Positions 7,014 to 15,140 of a DNA stretch of 15,807 nucleotides are shown here, piece by piece. The translations under genes and the position numbers were made by a program. Origin of the DNA: Clostridia bacterium (lineage in GTDB: Bacteria > Bacillota > Clostridia > TANB77 > CAG-508); the NCBI GenBank assembly GCA_900752095.1, contig CAADUD010000078.1, forward strand, positions 1 to 15,807, read 5' to 3'. How positions within the stretch are numbered: position 1 is the first letter of the stretch; every line of letters starts with the position of its first letter. A model generated the notes under the pieces. It had not been told where the DNA came from, ran no database searches, and saw only the letters and a program-made list of their open reading frames with translations.

Positions 7014-7715
7014 TTATTCCTCCACTTCTTTCATATATTTTATTTGTGTTTCTCCATTATATTTTGGAATCTGTATATTTTTCCCTGTTTCTAATTGTAT
7101 TTGCACTCCACTAGCTGTATATTTGTCGATAAAGCCAGTATCTTTTAGACTTAATGTACTAGATAAATAAGTCTGGTTGCCAATTGCTTTTACTACAAAA
7201 GGAGAAGTAATTCTACTACCATCTATTAAAATTAAACCTTCTTGTGGTTCTGAAATATAAGTAGTACTAAGAACTCTTACCCCGTTAATGGAAATAGCTT
7301 CTGCTCCAGCATAGCGTAATTCATTTACTAAATACAATAAATCATAAGCTTTAATAGGAACCATATCTGAATCTGTAATATTTAAAGTAATTCCTTCTCC
7401 TACTACATTTGTTTTTCCAAGTTTCATATTAGAATCGATTAAATCTTTATCTATTAATTCTGAGGTTTCTTCATTTTTTTCAATCTTATCTTGATATTCT
7501 TGAATAGATTTTTGGTTTTCCTCTAACAATGTTTGTGTTTCTTCATATTTTCCTTTCCATTCAGAAATGGCTGCTCTTAATTCTGTCTCTCTCATATTTT
7601 CAATTGCTGTAATATCAGTTTCTTCAATTGTTTTAAATTGCATAAACATAACTGCAAAAAACACAATACAGACTAATCCAATAATCACTGTCATAATAAC
7701 CTGATCCTTTTTCAA
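7014..7715 (-). CDS. DUF881 family membrane-anchored protein (YlxX/YlxW-like)
   Basis: About 233 residues: a single N-terminal membrane anchor (VIMTVIIGLVCIVFFAVMF), a coiled-coil region (about 35-90, with repeated Glu and Lys) and a globular DUF881 domain with LRYAGAEAISINGVRV and the ending EVEE. DUF881 proteins (YlxW and YlxX in B. subtilis) sit before sbp and ftsA; their role is unsettled, but the location suggests envelope or division. I prefer TTG 7713-7715, eight bases after AGGGGTGA; a GTG at 7725-7727 overlaps that site. It starts within about 15 bp of the end of the related gene at 7730. It is probably a tandem duplicate of that gene. Confidence 0.88.
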   Translation of the reverse strand: MKKDQVIMTVIIGLVCIVFFAVMFMQFKTIEETDITAIENMRETELRAAISEWKGKYEETQTLLEENQKSIQEYQDKIEKNEETSELIDKDLIDSNMKLGKTNVVGEGITLNITDSDMVPIKAYDLLYLVNELRYAGAEAISINGVRVLSTTYISEPQEGLILIDGSRITSPFVVKAIGNQTYLSSTLSLKDTGFIDKYTASGVQIQLETGKNIQIPKYNGETQIKYMKEVEE

Positions 7716-7729
7716 GTTTTTCTTCACCC

Positions 7730-8458
7730 CTATTCTTCATTTTTCATATATTTATAACTAATAATACCATCATATTTTTCTACAGTTACTAAATCCATTT
7801 GTTTTGTTGTTACGATAACTCCCGTTTGTTCCATCCAGTATAGATAGCCACCTATCATAGTAAGTGAACCATAAAGCATACCCGGTGACCCAATTGCTTT
7901 AATGGTAAAAGGAGAACTAATTCTCTGTCCATTAATTTTAATAACATTTCCCTCACAACTTAAACTACTTGTTTGTACAACACGTTGCCCATTAATAGAA
8001 ATGGCCTCTGCTCCAGCATTATTGAGACTATTAATAATTTGAAGTAAGTCATCATAGTGTACAATAAGCGAACTCAAGTCCAATATTTCTTGTCCTTCTT
8101 TATTAATTCCTGTACTATTATCTGTTACTGTAATTTCAATTCCTGGACCTTGTACTTCTACCAAACCCAAAGTCATATTGTCTTGTGTGATTTGTTCTTG
8201 TTTAGCACTAGAAGTAGTATCATTTTGCGTAGCTAGTTTTCTTATTTCTTCTAATTGTTTTGTCGAATTTGTAAGTTCACTATAAGCATTATCATACTTT
8301 TCTTTCCATCTTAATACCTCATCTCTTAGTTCATCTTCTGCTAGAGATTGTGAAATAGTTGAATTACTATTTTGCGTTGTTTTTAATTGAATACAAATGG
8401 CTAATGTTAAAATGAAACACATAATTCCTAAAGTAATAGCTACCTGTTTTTTATTCAT
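7730..8458 (-). CDS. DUF881 family membrane-anchored protein, upstream copy
   Basis: A 242-residue paralogue of the following gene. It has the same plan: an N-terminal anchor (ITLGIMCFILTLAICIQL), a coiled coil (about 40-75) and a DUF881 domain with LNNAGAEAISINGQRV, FTIKAIGSPG and the C-terminal KYMKNEE. The shared AGAEAISING core shows that the pair arose by duplication, as with ylxW and ylxX of Bacillus. The start ATG 8456-8458 follows GGAAGGA by about eight bases. The stop lies two bases before a possible GTG start of the next gene. No in-frame CGG; those at 7822-7824 and 7882-7884 are out of frame. Confidence 0.88.
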   Translation of the reverse strand: MNKKQVAITLGIMCFILTLAICIQLKTTQNSNSTISQSLAEDELRDEVLRWKEKYDNAYSELTNSTKQLEEIRKLATQNDTTSSAKQEQITQDNMTLGLVEVQGPGIEITVTDNSTGINKEGQEILDLSSLIVHYDDLLQIINSLNNAGAEAISINGQRVVQTSSLSCEGNVIKINGQRISSPFTIKAIGSPGMLYGSLTMIGGYLYWMEQTGVIVTTKQMDLVTVEKYDGIISYKYMKNEE

Positions 8459-8542
8459 TTATCTCGTCCTTCCTTTTTTCATTAAAGTTTTAAATATATA
8501 AAATTGTTTATAAATTATTTTATAAAGTAGTATTTTTGTTTT

Positions 8543-9703
8543 TTATACTTTTTTCCTAAAAATAGCCCCTTTATTATTTAAGTCTGTATTAACTAGAATT
8601 TCTCCTTCTATCCCCTTATTTTCTTCTATAATACTAATAACATATAACATTTTTGTGCTTAAATTAGAGCTATCTCCCAAATGTACTGTTTTTTTCTCTT
8701 CTTTTAATTCTAGCACATAATCTTGTTTATTTTCTATATTAATTTCAGTAATCATGTCTTTTATTCCGTTACTTTCCGCAGATTTCATAATTTGCAGTAC
8801 TTGATCTAATCTTTGTAAATCTTCTGCTACCAAACGTTTGCCCGGTAGTATATCTTCTTCTTTTGTTTGAAAACCTGTAATTTCTGGTAGTTGTAATGCT
8901 TTTCTAGATACTTCTAATAAATAGCCTTGATTATTCATATACACATAAGCATTCCCAAGGGTAATCATAAAAGTTGGCATTCTTTCTGTTATTTCTATTG
9001 TAATTTGGTTTGGTAATTTTCTTCTTACATTAACAGTATCTATATAAGCATTTTGTTTTATTTTTTCTTGTGATTTCGTAGTTTGAATTTTAAAAGTATT
9101 TTCTTCTAATTGTATTCCAGATAAGCTAATTATCTCCTCTTCTGTTAATTTACTATTTCCTATAACTGTAATAGTTTTTATATTAAAAAATGGAGACAGC
9201 AGAAAATAAATACCTCCACCTATTAAAATAGCACATAGGCTTGTCCATTTTACAATACGAAAAATCATTTTTCTTTTTCTTGCTATTTTTTCTTGTTGTT
9301 TTTTGCTTTTTACATAGTTGTTTTTTTTCGTATTTACTTTGTTTTTTGCATTATGTATATTTTGGGTGTTTTTAGCTGTAGTTGTTCTTTTTTTCTTGTT
9401 TGTATTTTTCTTTTTGATTTGCTCATCTTCAATTCCTAATTTTAACTCAAATTCGTCTTCTTCTCTATTTTTTGGATTGCTTTTTTTCTTAGTCGTAGTA
9501 TTTTTAGTATCTTTTTTCTTTGATACTTTTTTGTTTTCTTCTTTCTTTTTAGGTGATTCTTTTTCGATTTGTTTTTTCTGTTTTTTAGAAATTTTTGGCT
9601 CTGGTAAAGTTTTAATACCAATAATAATTTCATGGTCTAAATCCAAAGTGGATTTTTCTTTGGTATTTTTCTTTCTATTCTTCTCTTTTGCTTTCTTTAC
9701 CAT
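8543..9703 (-). CDS. divIB: cell division protein DivIB/FtsQ
   Basis: 386 residues. Residues 1-148 form an unusually long, lysine-rich, low-complexity cytoplasmic tail. One membrane helix follows (about 149-170, including SLCAILIGGGIYFLLSPFF). The POTRA domain (about 173-245) begins NIKTITVIGNSKLTEEEI and ends VRRKLPNQITIEITER, and the FtsQ/DivIB beta domain follows. The protein scaffolds the FtsL-FtsB-FtsI division subcomplex outside the membrane. The start ATG 9701-9703 has AGGTGAG eight bases upstream, inside the last codons of murA, so murA and divIB are coupled. B. subtilis DivIB is about 260 residues; the excess is the basic tail. No in-frame CGG. Confidence 0.92.
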   Translation of the reverse strand: MVKKAKEKNRKKNTKEKSTLDLDHEIIIGIKTLPEPKISKKQKKQIEKESPKKKEENKKVSKKKDTKNTTTKKKSNPKNREEDEFELKLGIEDEQIKKKNTNKKKRTTTAKNTQNIHNAKNKVNTKKNNYVKSKKQQEKIARKRKMIFRIVKWTSLCAILIGGGIYFLLSPFFNIKTITVIGNSKLTEEEIISLSGIQLEENTFKIQTTKSQEKIKQNAYIDTVNVRRKLPNQITIEITERMPTFMITLGNAYVYMNNQGYLLEVSRKALQLPEITGFQTKEEDILPGKRLVAEDLQRLDQVLQIMKSAESNGIKDMITEINIENKQDYVLELKEEKKTVHLGDSSNLSTKMLYVISIIEENKGIEGEILVNTDLNNKGAIFRKKV

Positions 9704-9708
9704 CCTTA

Positions 9709-10966
9709 CTACTCACCTTCTTTTATTTGAATTTTAGCTCCCAATTGATTTAATTTTTTATCTAATTTTTCATATCCTCTTAAGATATATTCTATATTCG
9801 TTACTGTTGTAGTCCCTTTTGCAACCAATCCTGCTAATACTAAGCAAGCTCCTCCTCTTAGGTCTGTACTTTTTACTTTAGCACCAGATAGTTTTCTAAC
9901 TCCTTTAATAACTGCTGTTTTTCCTTCCACTGCCACCTTTGCTCCCATTTTTTTTAGTTCTGCTATATAGCGATATCTATTTTCAAAAATATTTTCTACA
10001 ATCATAGAGGTTCCTTTTGCTATTGTTAGAGTACTTGCAAAAATAGATTGCATATCTGTTGGAAATCCTGGATATGGCATTGTTTTAATATCTACTGATT
10101 TTAGTCTTTTAGGTGCAGATAATTGTATTTTCCCGTTTTTGCATTTTAATATGGCAACCCGCTTCTTCTAGCTTATTTAAAATTGGAGTAATATGTTCTG
10201 GGGTTTTATACTGCAAACAAATATTACCTCCTGTAATAGCACCTGCACAAAGAAGTGTACCTGCTTCAATTCTATCTTCCATTACGGTATAGCTAATATC
10301 TTTTAATCTCTCTACTCCCGTAATTTTAATAACATTGGTGCCTGCGCCTTCTATTTTGGCTCCCATTTTATTTAAGCATTTTGCTAGGTCCACAATTTCT
10401 GGCTCCATTGCACTATTTGTAATTTGTGTTACCCCTTCTGCATAAATAGACGCTAAAATAATATTTTCTGTTGCACCTACACTTGGAAAATCTAAATTAA
10501 TATTTGCCCCTATTATTTTATCACACTTGCAGGTAATAAATCCAGAGTTTTCTATAATATTTATTCCTAATTTTTTAAAACTGCTTAAATGTAGGTCTAT
10601 TGGCCTTGCTCCAATGTCACAACCTCCTGGATAAGAAAATGTTGCTTCTTTAAATCTGCCTAAAATTGCGCCTGCCAAAATAACAGTAGAGCGCATTTGA
10701 TTCATTAAATGCTCTGGAATATCTCTTTTGGTTATATTTTTGCTATTAATTTCTACTTTTCCATGATGTTTTTTTATTTTACAACCTAGATATTTTAAAA
10801 TTTCTAATGTGATTTGTGTATCATGAATATTGGGAATGTTATATAATTTAGTAATACCTGGATGTAAAATGCTTGTTGCAATAATTGGTAAGGAGGCATT
10901 TTTGGAACCAGATACTTTTACTTCTCCTTCTAGTTTTCTACCTCCTTCTATTATGTAACTTGTCAT
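9709..10966 (-). CDS. murA: UDP-N-acetylglucosamine 1-carboxyvinyltransferase MurA, needs +1 recoding at CGG
   Basis: First committed step of peptidoglycan synthesis: transfers enolpyruvate from phosphoenolpyruvate to UDP-GlcNAc in the cytoplasm. Landmarks are VSGSKNASLP (Lys22, Asn23), the loop with catalytic Cys116 in YPGGCDIGARPIDLHL, and MPYPGFPTDMQ near the C-terminus. After codon 277 (HIKMQK) an in-frame CGG (10133-10135) breaks the frame; the unshifted product ends at 285 residues. Skipping the C continues GKIQLSAPKRLKSVDIKT directly into MPYPGF, giving 418 residues (E. coli MurA 419). The start is ATG 10964-10966, after AAAGGGTGA; a GTG four codons earlier overlaps that site. It is coupled to divIB downstream. 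Its ribosome-binding site may be paired with an upstream arm. Confidence 0.94.
10133..10135 (-). other. in-frame CGG, proposed +1 frameshift site in murA
   Basis: The minus-strand codons are AAA CGG, followed by G. Skipping C gives AAA GGG AAA (Lys-Gly-Lys) and rejoins MurA. A nearby A4 run (10144-10147) could instead have gained a base, since the two frames remain open between the two points, but the CGG explanation matches the other four genes. Confidence 0.75.
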
Positions 10967-10971
10967 ATTTT

Positions 10972-11034
10972 TATTCACCCTTTCTATTTTTATTTTTGCT
11001 ATATATTATGTTTCGTTTCCATAAAAGGTGAATA
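10972..11034 (-). promoter_or_regulatory. possible hairpin masking the murA ribosome-binding site
   Basis: On the minus-strand mRNA, TATTCACCTTTT (11023-11034) can pair over 12 bp, with one G-U, with AAAGGGTGAATA (10972-10983), which contains the murA ribosome-binding site. The loop is 39 bases and AT-rich, so stability is uncertain. Confidence 0.35.
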
Positions 11035-11046
11035 TTTCTAATCATA

Positions 11047-11946
11047 CTATAACACAAGCTTTTTTAATTTTTCCATTTGCTGTTTTGCTACTCTATAACC
11101 TTCCTCATAACAAACGTCTAATTTTTTGACATTAAATACACTAGAAGATGTTAAATGAATATCTAAAGTAAAATCGCTATGGAGTATTTTAGAATTATCC
11201 CTATCCTCAAATCCTATATCTACACAGCGAAATAGTATGTCTAATGCATGCCTTGGATTTTCATTTTCTTTTGGTGGAAATTTTACAGTAATAATTTTAT
11301 CTATTCCTAGTAAAGGAAGTTCTTCTGTAGGTACATTATTTAAGACACCACCATCTACAAATTTATAATTTTCATATTCTAAAGGAGCAAATACACCTGG
11401 ATAGCTACAGCTTGCTCTTACAGCTTTTCCAATTTCGATTTTAGTAATGTATCCATTATTTTTCTGTTGCTCTTTTGCAATGTACTCTCCTTCTTTTCCC
11501 TCTACTTTTGCTAAGTATTGTGTTTCATCTAACTTTCTATTAGTAAATACAATTTTCTTTTTCGTTTTAATATCTACGGTTGGAATGGCAATTGGCATTT
11601 TTATATCAGTTATATATTGTAGATTTTTTAATCTAGCACATTCTTGGATAGCTTCTTCTATACTTTCTCCTGATAAAATTCCTTTTCCTAAAATACTTCT
11701 AGTTTTTTTAATATTGGACATTAAATATTTAGGGTCTGCTTTTAATAATGTTTTTGCAAAATAACGAAATAGTTCTAACATTTCATCTGGTGTATACCCC
11801 ATAGCATAAAGGCTTGCTACTGCACTGCCAATACTAGTTCCTGCTACTGCAGATAAAGTAATATTTTCCTCTTCTAATGCTTTTAATACTCCTATGTGGG
11901 CCGCTCCTTTTACTCCACCACCTGCTAAGGCAATTCCTATATTCAT
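11047..11946 (-). CDS. patatin-like phospholipase family protein (RssA/YlbK type)
   Basis: A 299-residue serine hydrolase of the patatin fold, probably a cytoplasmic or membrane-associated lipid acyl hydrolase. The oxyanion loop is GGGVKG (residues 9-14), the nucleophile Ser38 lies in GTSIGS (the GxSxG motif), and the catalytic Asp198 lies in VDGGVLNN. All catalytic parts are present and the length is normal. There is no signal peptide. The start ATG 11944-11946 has AAGGAGG five bases upstream. A promoter lies in the divergent gap with the dehydrogenase gene. It ends 80 bp before the murA start on the same strand and may be co-transcribed with it. The substrate cannot be told from the sequence. 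No in-frame CGG. Confidence 0.9.
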   Translation of the reverse strand: MNIGIALAGGGVKGAAHIGVLKALEEENITLSAVAGTSIGSAVASLYAMGYTPDEMLELFRYFAKTLLKADPKYLMSNIKKTRSILGKGILSGESIEEAIQECARLKNLQYITDIKMPIAIPTVDIKTKKKIVFTNRKLDETQYLAKVEGKEGEYIAKEQQKNNGYITKIEIGKAVRASCSYPGVFAPLEYENYKFVDGGVLNNVPTEELPLLGIDKIITVKFPPKENENPRHALDILFRCVDIGFEDRDNSKILHSDFTLDIHLTSSSVFNVKKLDVCYEEGYRVAKQQMEKLKKLVL

Positions 11947-11977
11947 TGTTTCCTCCTTATCTTTTTCTCTTTTCCTT

Positions 11978-11997
11978 TTATAATATGTGTATTATAA
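11978..11997. repeat. perfect palindrome in the divergent promoter region
   Basis: TTATAATA and TATTATAA are exact inverted repeats separated by four bases (TGTG). The right arm contains the proposed -10 box of the patatin gene promoter, so the element could be an operator; chance is possible in AT-rich DNA. Confidence 0.35.
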
Positions 11998-12019
11998 CTT
12001 ATTTTTATAAATTTGATAA
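11991..12019 (-). promoter_or_regulatory. probable promoter of the patatin-like gene
   Basis: Minus-strand -10 TATAAT (11991-11996, perfect) and -35-like TTATCA (12014-12019, four of six) are 17 bp apart, about 45 bp before the start codon. No equally good promoter was found for the divergent plus-strand gene. Confidence 0.5.
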
Positions 12020-12110
12020 GTCCAATATATAAAATTTCAAAACTTCATATGTATAAAATTAAGATATTTTCATAGAATAATGATAAATTATGTTTTTAAG
12101 GAGTGTAACT

Positions 12111-13004
12111 ATGTATCCAGAATATCCTTATTTAGGTTATCAAGACCAAAATCAAAAAATACCTATCACTTTCCCTGCTCAGCATCAAAATATACAGCCA
12201 GGTATAGAAAGTGTAATGGATCCTATCCCTATTTTTGAAGATCCGGATTATATTCCTAGTAATAAATTAAAAGATAAAGTTGCCATTATTACTGGTGGAG
12301 ATAGTGGAATTGGAAGAGCAACTGCCATTTTATTTGCCAAAGAAGGTGCAGATATTGTTATTGTTTATTTAAACGAAAAGCAAGATGCTCAACTTACCAA
12401 AAAACGAATTGAAGAACTTGGTAGAAGATGTATGATGATAGAAGGAGATTTAAGAGAAGAGCGTTTTTCTAAATTTATTGTAGACCATGTTATTCAATCC
12501 TTTGGTAAAATTGATATCTTAGTAAATAATTGTGGTGTACAATTTCCACAAAATAGTTTGTTAGATATTACTTCTGCACAATTGAAAAATACATTTGAAA
12601 CAAATATTTTTTCCTTTTTCTATTTAACAAAAGCAGTTCTACCTTATTTGTTGCCTAATAGCAGCATTATTAATACTTCTTCTGTTACTGCTTTTGAGGG
12701 AAAAAAGAATTTAATTGATTATTCTTCTACCAAAGGTGCTATATGGACTTTTACTAAATCTTTGGCACTTTCTTTGGCAGACCAAAAAATTAGAGTAAAT
12801 GCTGTTGCACCTGGACCTATTTGGACACCATTAATTCCATCCTCTTTTTCTAAAGAAGAAGTTGCCATTTTTGGAACCGATGTACCATTAAAAAGAGCAG
12901 GACAGCCTTTTGAACTTGCTCCTGCTTATTTATACCTAGCTTCTGATGATTCCCGTTATGTAACTGGTCAAGTAATTCATGTAAATGGTGGTAGTATTAT
13001 TTAA
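12111..13004 (+). CDS. short-chain dehydrogenase/reductase, general-stress type (YdaD/YhdF-like)
   Basis: A 297-residue NAD(P)-dependent oxidoreductase of the SDR family. The N-terminal extension, rich in Pro, Tyr and Gln (MYPEYPYLGYQ to PGIESVMDPIP), is typical of the subgroup that includes B. subtilis general stress proteins YdaD and YhdF. The cofactor loop TGGDSGIG is at 61-68, NNCG at 139-142, the catalytic Ser around 190-191, and Tyr204/Lys208 in YSSTK. VAPGPIWTPL follows as usual. I chose ATG 12111, seven bases after AAGGAG; an ATG at 12090 would place that site inside the coding region. It is the only plus-strand gene; its 3' end overlaps the convergent topB by 8 bp. The substrate is unknown. 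No in-frame CGG. Confidence 0.92.
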   Translation: MYPEYPYLGYQDQNQKIPITFPAQHQNIQPGIESVMDPIPIFEDPDYIPSNKLKDKVAIITGGDSGIGRATAILFAKEGADIVIVYLNEKQDAQLTKKRIEELGRRCMMIEGDLREERFSKFIVDHVIQSFGKIDILVNNCGVQFPQNSLLDITSAQLKNTFETNIFSFFYLTKAVLPYLLPNSSIINTSSVTAFEGKKNLIDYSSTKGAIWTFTKSLALSLADQKIRVNAVAPGPIWTPLIPSSFSKEEVAIFGTDVPLKRAGQPFELAPAYLYLASDDSRYVTGQVIHVNGGSII

Positions 13005-15124
13005 CTTCTCGAATTATTAATTTATTAAACTTACTATTAATATAAGTTTCTAGCTTTTTCATAAATTCTTCTGGCTGAATTTCGCTTTTTGCCACCATGT
13101 CTAAGCCTTTTTCCCAACTAGCTGTTAGTTTTGGATTTAACATATCTGGCATGCATTGGTATACAACATCATAAATTTTTTCTCCTTTTAAAGTAGGAGT
13201 AATAATTTGTGTTTTATTATTAATGGCTATATAACCTATTCGCTCTAACTTTTTCATAATTTCTGCTCTGGTAGCACTTGTACCAATGCCTTCCCCTCTT
13301 ATTTGCTCTCTTAGTTCTTCTTCTTCAATTAATTTTCCTGCATTTTCCATAGCTAGAATCATAGAGCCGGAGTTATACCTAGAAGGTGGAGAAGTTTCGG
13401 ATGTTTTGGTTTCATAATTTAATACCTTTATCTCTTCTCCTTTTTTCAATTTTTTAAAAACTTCAAGATTATTTTTGCTTTCTTCTTGTTCTTCTTTTGG
13501 TAAATTATTTTCTTGCTCTTGTTTTAATATTTCTGTATTTATTTCTGAATTGTTGCCTTCCTTTTGCTCCAATGTTTTTGTTTCTTGTTTTTTTGTCTGC
13601 GTTTTTTCCTGTTGTTTTTCATCACTTTTTGCAATTTCTAGATATCCTAATTTTTCACATACTTTTCCACTGGCAGAAAATTGCTCTTTTGCTAGCACAC
13701 TTACATTTTTCTCTTTATTCTCTACAAAATTAGATATATTTGGTTCTGTGAAACTAGATACATTTGCTTTTTCATGTTCTACTTCAATGGTTACCGAAAT
13801 TTTACTATATTCAGCAGGTGGATAAAAAATACTTAAAAATCTTTTTACAATTACTTTATACATTTGTTTTTGTAGTTCTGGTAATTGGTTATAATTTTCA
13901 AAGCCTTGTCCTGTTGGAATAATAGCATAGTGGTCTGTAATTTTACTATCATTTACATATTTAGTTTTTAATAAATTAGTAGAATATTTTTCTTCTGCCA
14001 TTTTCTTTAAATAGCCTTGAATTTCTTCATCTTGAAAACCTTTCGCAAGTCCATTTAAGTTTTTAGAAATTACTTTTGCCACTGCAGTAGATAAAACCCT
14101 AGCATCTGTTCTTGGGTAAGTTACTAGTTTTTTTTCATATAAATTTTGAATAATTTCCAAAGTTTCATCTGGTTTTATTTTAAAACGTTTGGTAGCTTCA
14201 TTTTGAATTTCTGCTAAGTTAAATAATAATGGTGCATTTTCTTTTGTTTTAGATTTTTTTACTTCTGTAATTCTCGCCTTTTTCTCTTTTAAAGAAAGAA
14301 TAAACTGTTTTGCATTATCTTCTTTTCTAAATCCAGATTCGTTATATAACTTAGGAGATTCCCATAAATAAGAATTTTCTGTTACTTTCCATTCTGCTGT
14401 AAAAGAGCTGTTTTCCTCTCCAAAAGTTCCTATTATTTTGTAATATGGTGTTTTTACAAAATTGCGTATTTCTCTTTCTCTTTGTACTACCATACCAAGT
14501 ACACAGGTCATGACTCTTCCGAACAGAAATAGAAATTTTTTCTTCTCCTATTTCTTTTGCCATACGCCTGCCATAAATAATAGAAAGAAGCCTAGAAAAA
14601 TTAATTCCTATTAAATAATCTTCTTTCGCCCTTAAGTAAGCAGAATTACATAAACAATCATATTCTGATAAATCTTTGGCTTGTTCTATTCCTCGTTTTA
14701 TTTCTTCTTCTGTTTGGGAATCTATCCAAACCCTTTTTCTTTGTTTTTCTTTTATCCCCACTTGATTTTCCACTAAACGGTAAATGTATTCTCCTTCTCG
14801 TCCAGAGTCTGTTGCAACATAAATACAGCTTACATCTTCTCTTAGAAGTAAGCTTTTTACTATATTAAATTGTTTTTCTACTGCTTCTATTACTTCGTAT
14901 TTGTATTCTTTTGGCATAAAAGGTAAGGTATCTAATCTCCAAAACTTTAAGTTTTCATCATATTTTTCTGGATAACTCATTGTTACCAAATGGCCAACAC
15001 ACCAAGTAATAATCCAATTTTCTGCTTCAATATATCCACTTTTTCTGTTACCATCACATTTTAATACTTTTGCAAATTCCATAGCAACAGAAGGTTTTTC
15101 TGTAATTAGTAAATTTTTTGCCAT
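12997..15124 (-). CDS. topB: DNA topoisomerase III (TopB), needs +1 recoding at CGG
   Basis: Type IA topoisomerase that relaxes and decatenates DNA. The TOPRIM domain starts LLITEKPSVA (the Glu that acts at the break) and has ATDSGREGEYIYRL as its acidic metal-binding motif. After codon 201 (EEKISISV) an in-frame CGG (14519-14521) breaks the frame; the unshifted frame ends at 257 unrelated residues. Skipping the C continues GRVMTCVLGMVVQRE, matching the family's SVGRVQTPTLAMIV block. The active-site Tyr336 is in VTYPRTDARVL; RGEGIGTSATRAEIM is near the end. Total 708 residues (B. subtilis 727). An acidic Gln/Glu/Lys-rich linker occupies about 499-554. It starts 16 bases after the upstream gene's stop. 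No zinc-ribbon tail is seen. Confidence 0.93.
14519..14521 (-). other. in-frame CGG, proposed +1 frameshift site in topB
   Basis: The minus-strand codons are GTT CGG, followed by A. Skipping C gives GTT GGA AGA (Val-Gly-Arg), restoring the SVGRV motif of type IA topoisomerases. It is the only in-frame CGG in the 708 codons. Confidence 0.85.
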
Positions 15125-15140
15125 TTCTTTTTTTCCTTAT

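Noticed and set aside
9318..9737. Plus-strand open frame rich in Phe and Leu opposite divIB
   Set aside because: It is the complement of the lysine-rich coding region, without a ribosome-binding site or family resemblance.
9709..10966. murA and topB as genuinely split two-gene enzymes
   Set aside because: The second parts lack ribosome-binding sites at their apparent starts, and those starts lie within conserved motifs.
829..14521. Five random sequencing or assembly errors causing the frame breaks
   Set aside because: All five are single extra bases, all at codon phase 1 directly before GGN, and all create CGG, whereas about 22 CGG triplets in other phases have no break nearby. Random or context-driven errors should not respect the reading frame. 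Reads were not available, so a small chance remains.
829..14521. Pseudogene decay of the five genes
   Set aside because: Both parts of every gene are intact and conserved, with no further stops or indels, and FtsA and MurA are normally essential. Decay would not hit CGG each time.
829..14521. Simple reassignment of CGG to another amino acid
   Set aside because: A three-base reading of CGG, whatever the residue, leaves the downstream part out of frame in all five genes; a four-base step is required.
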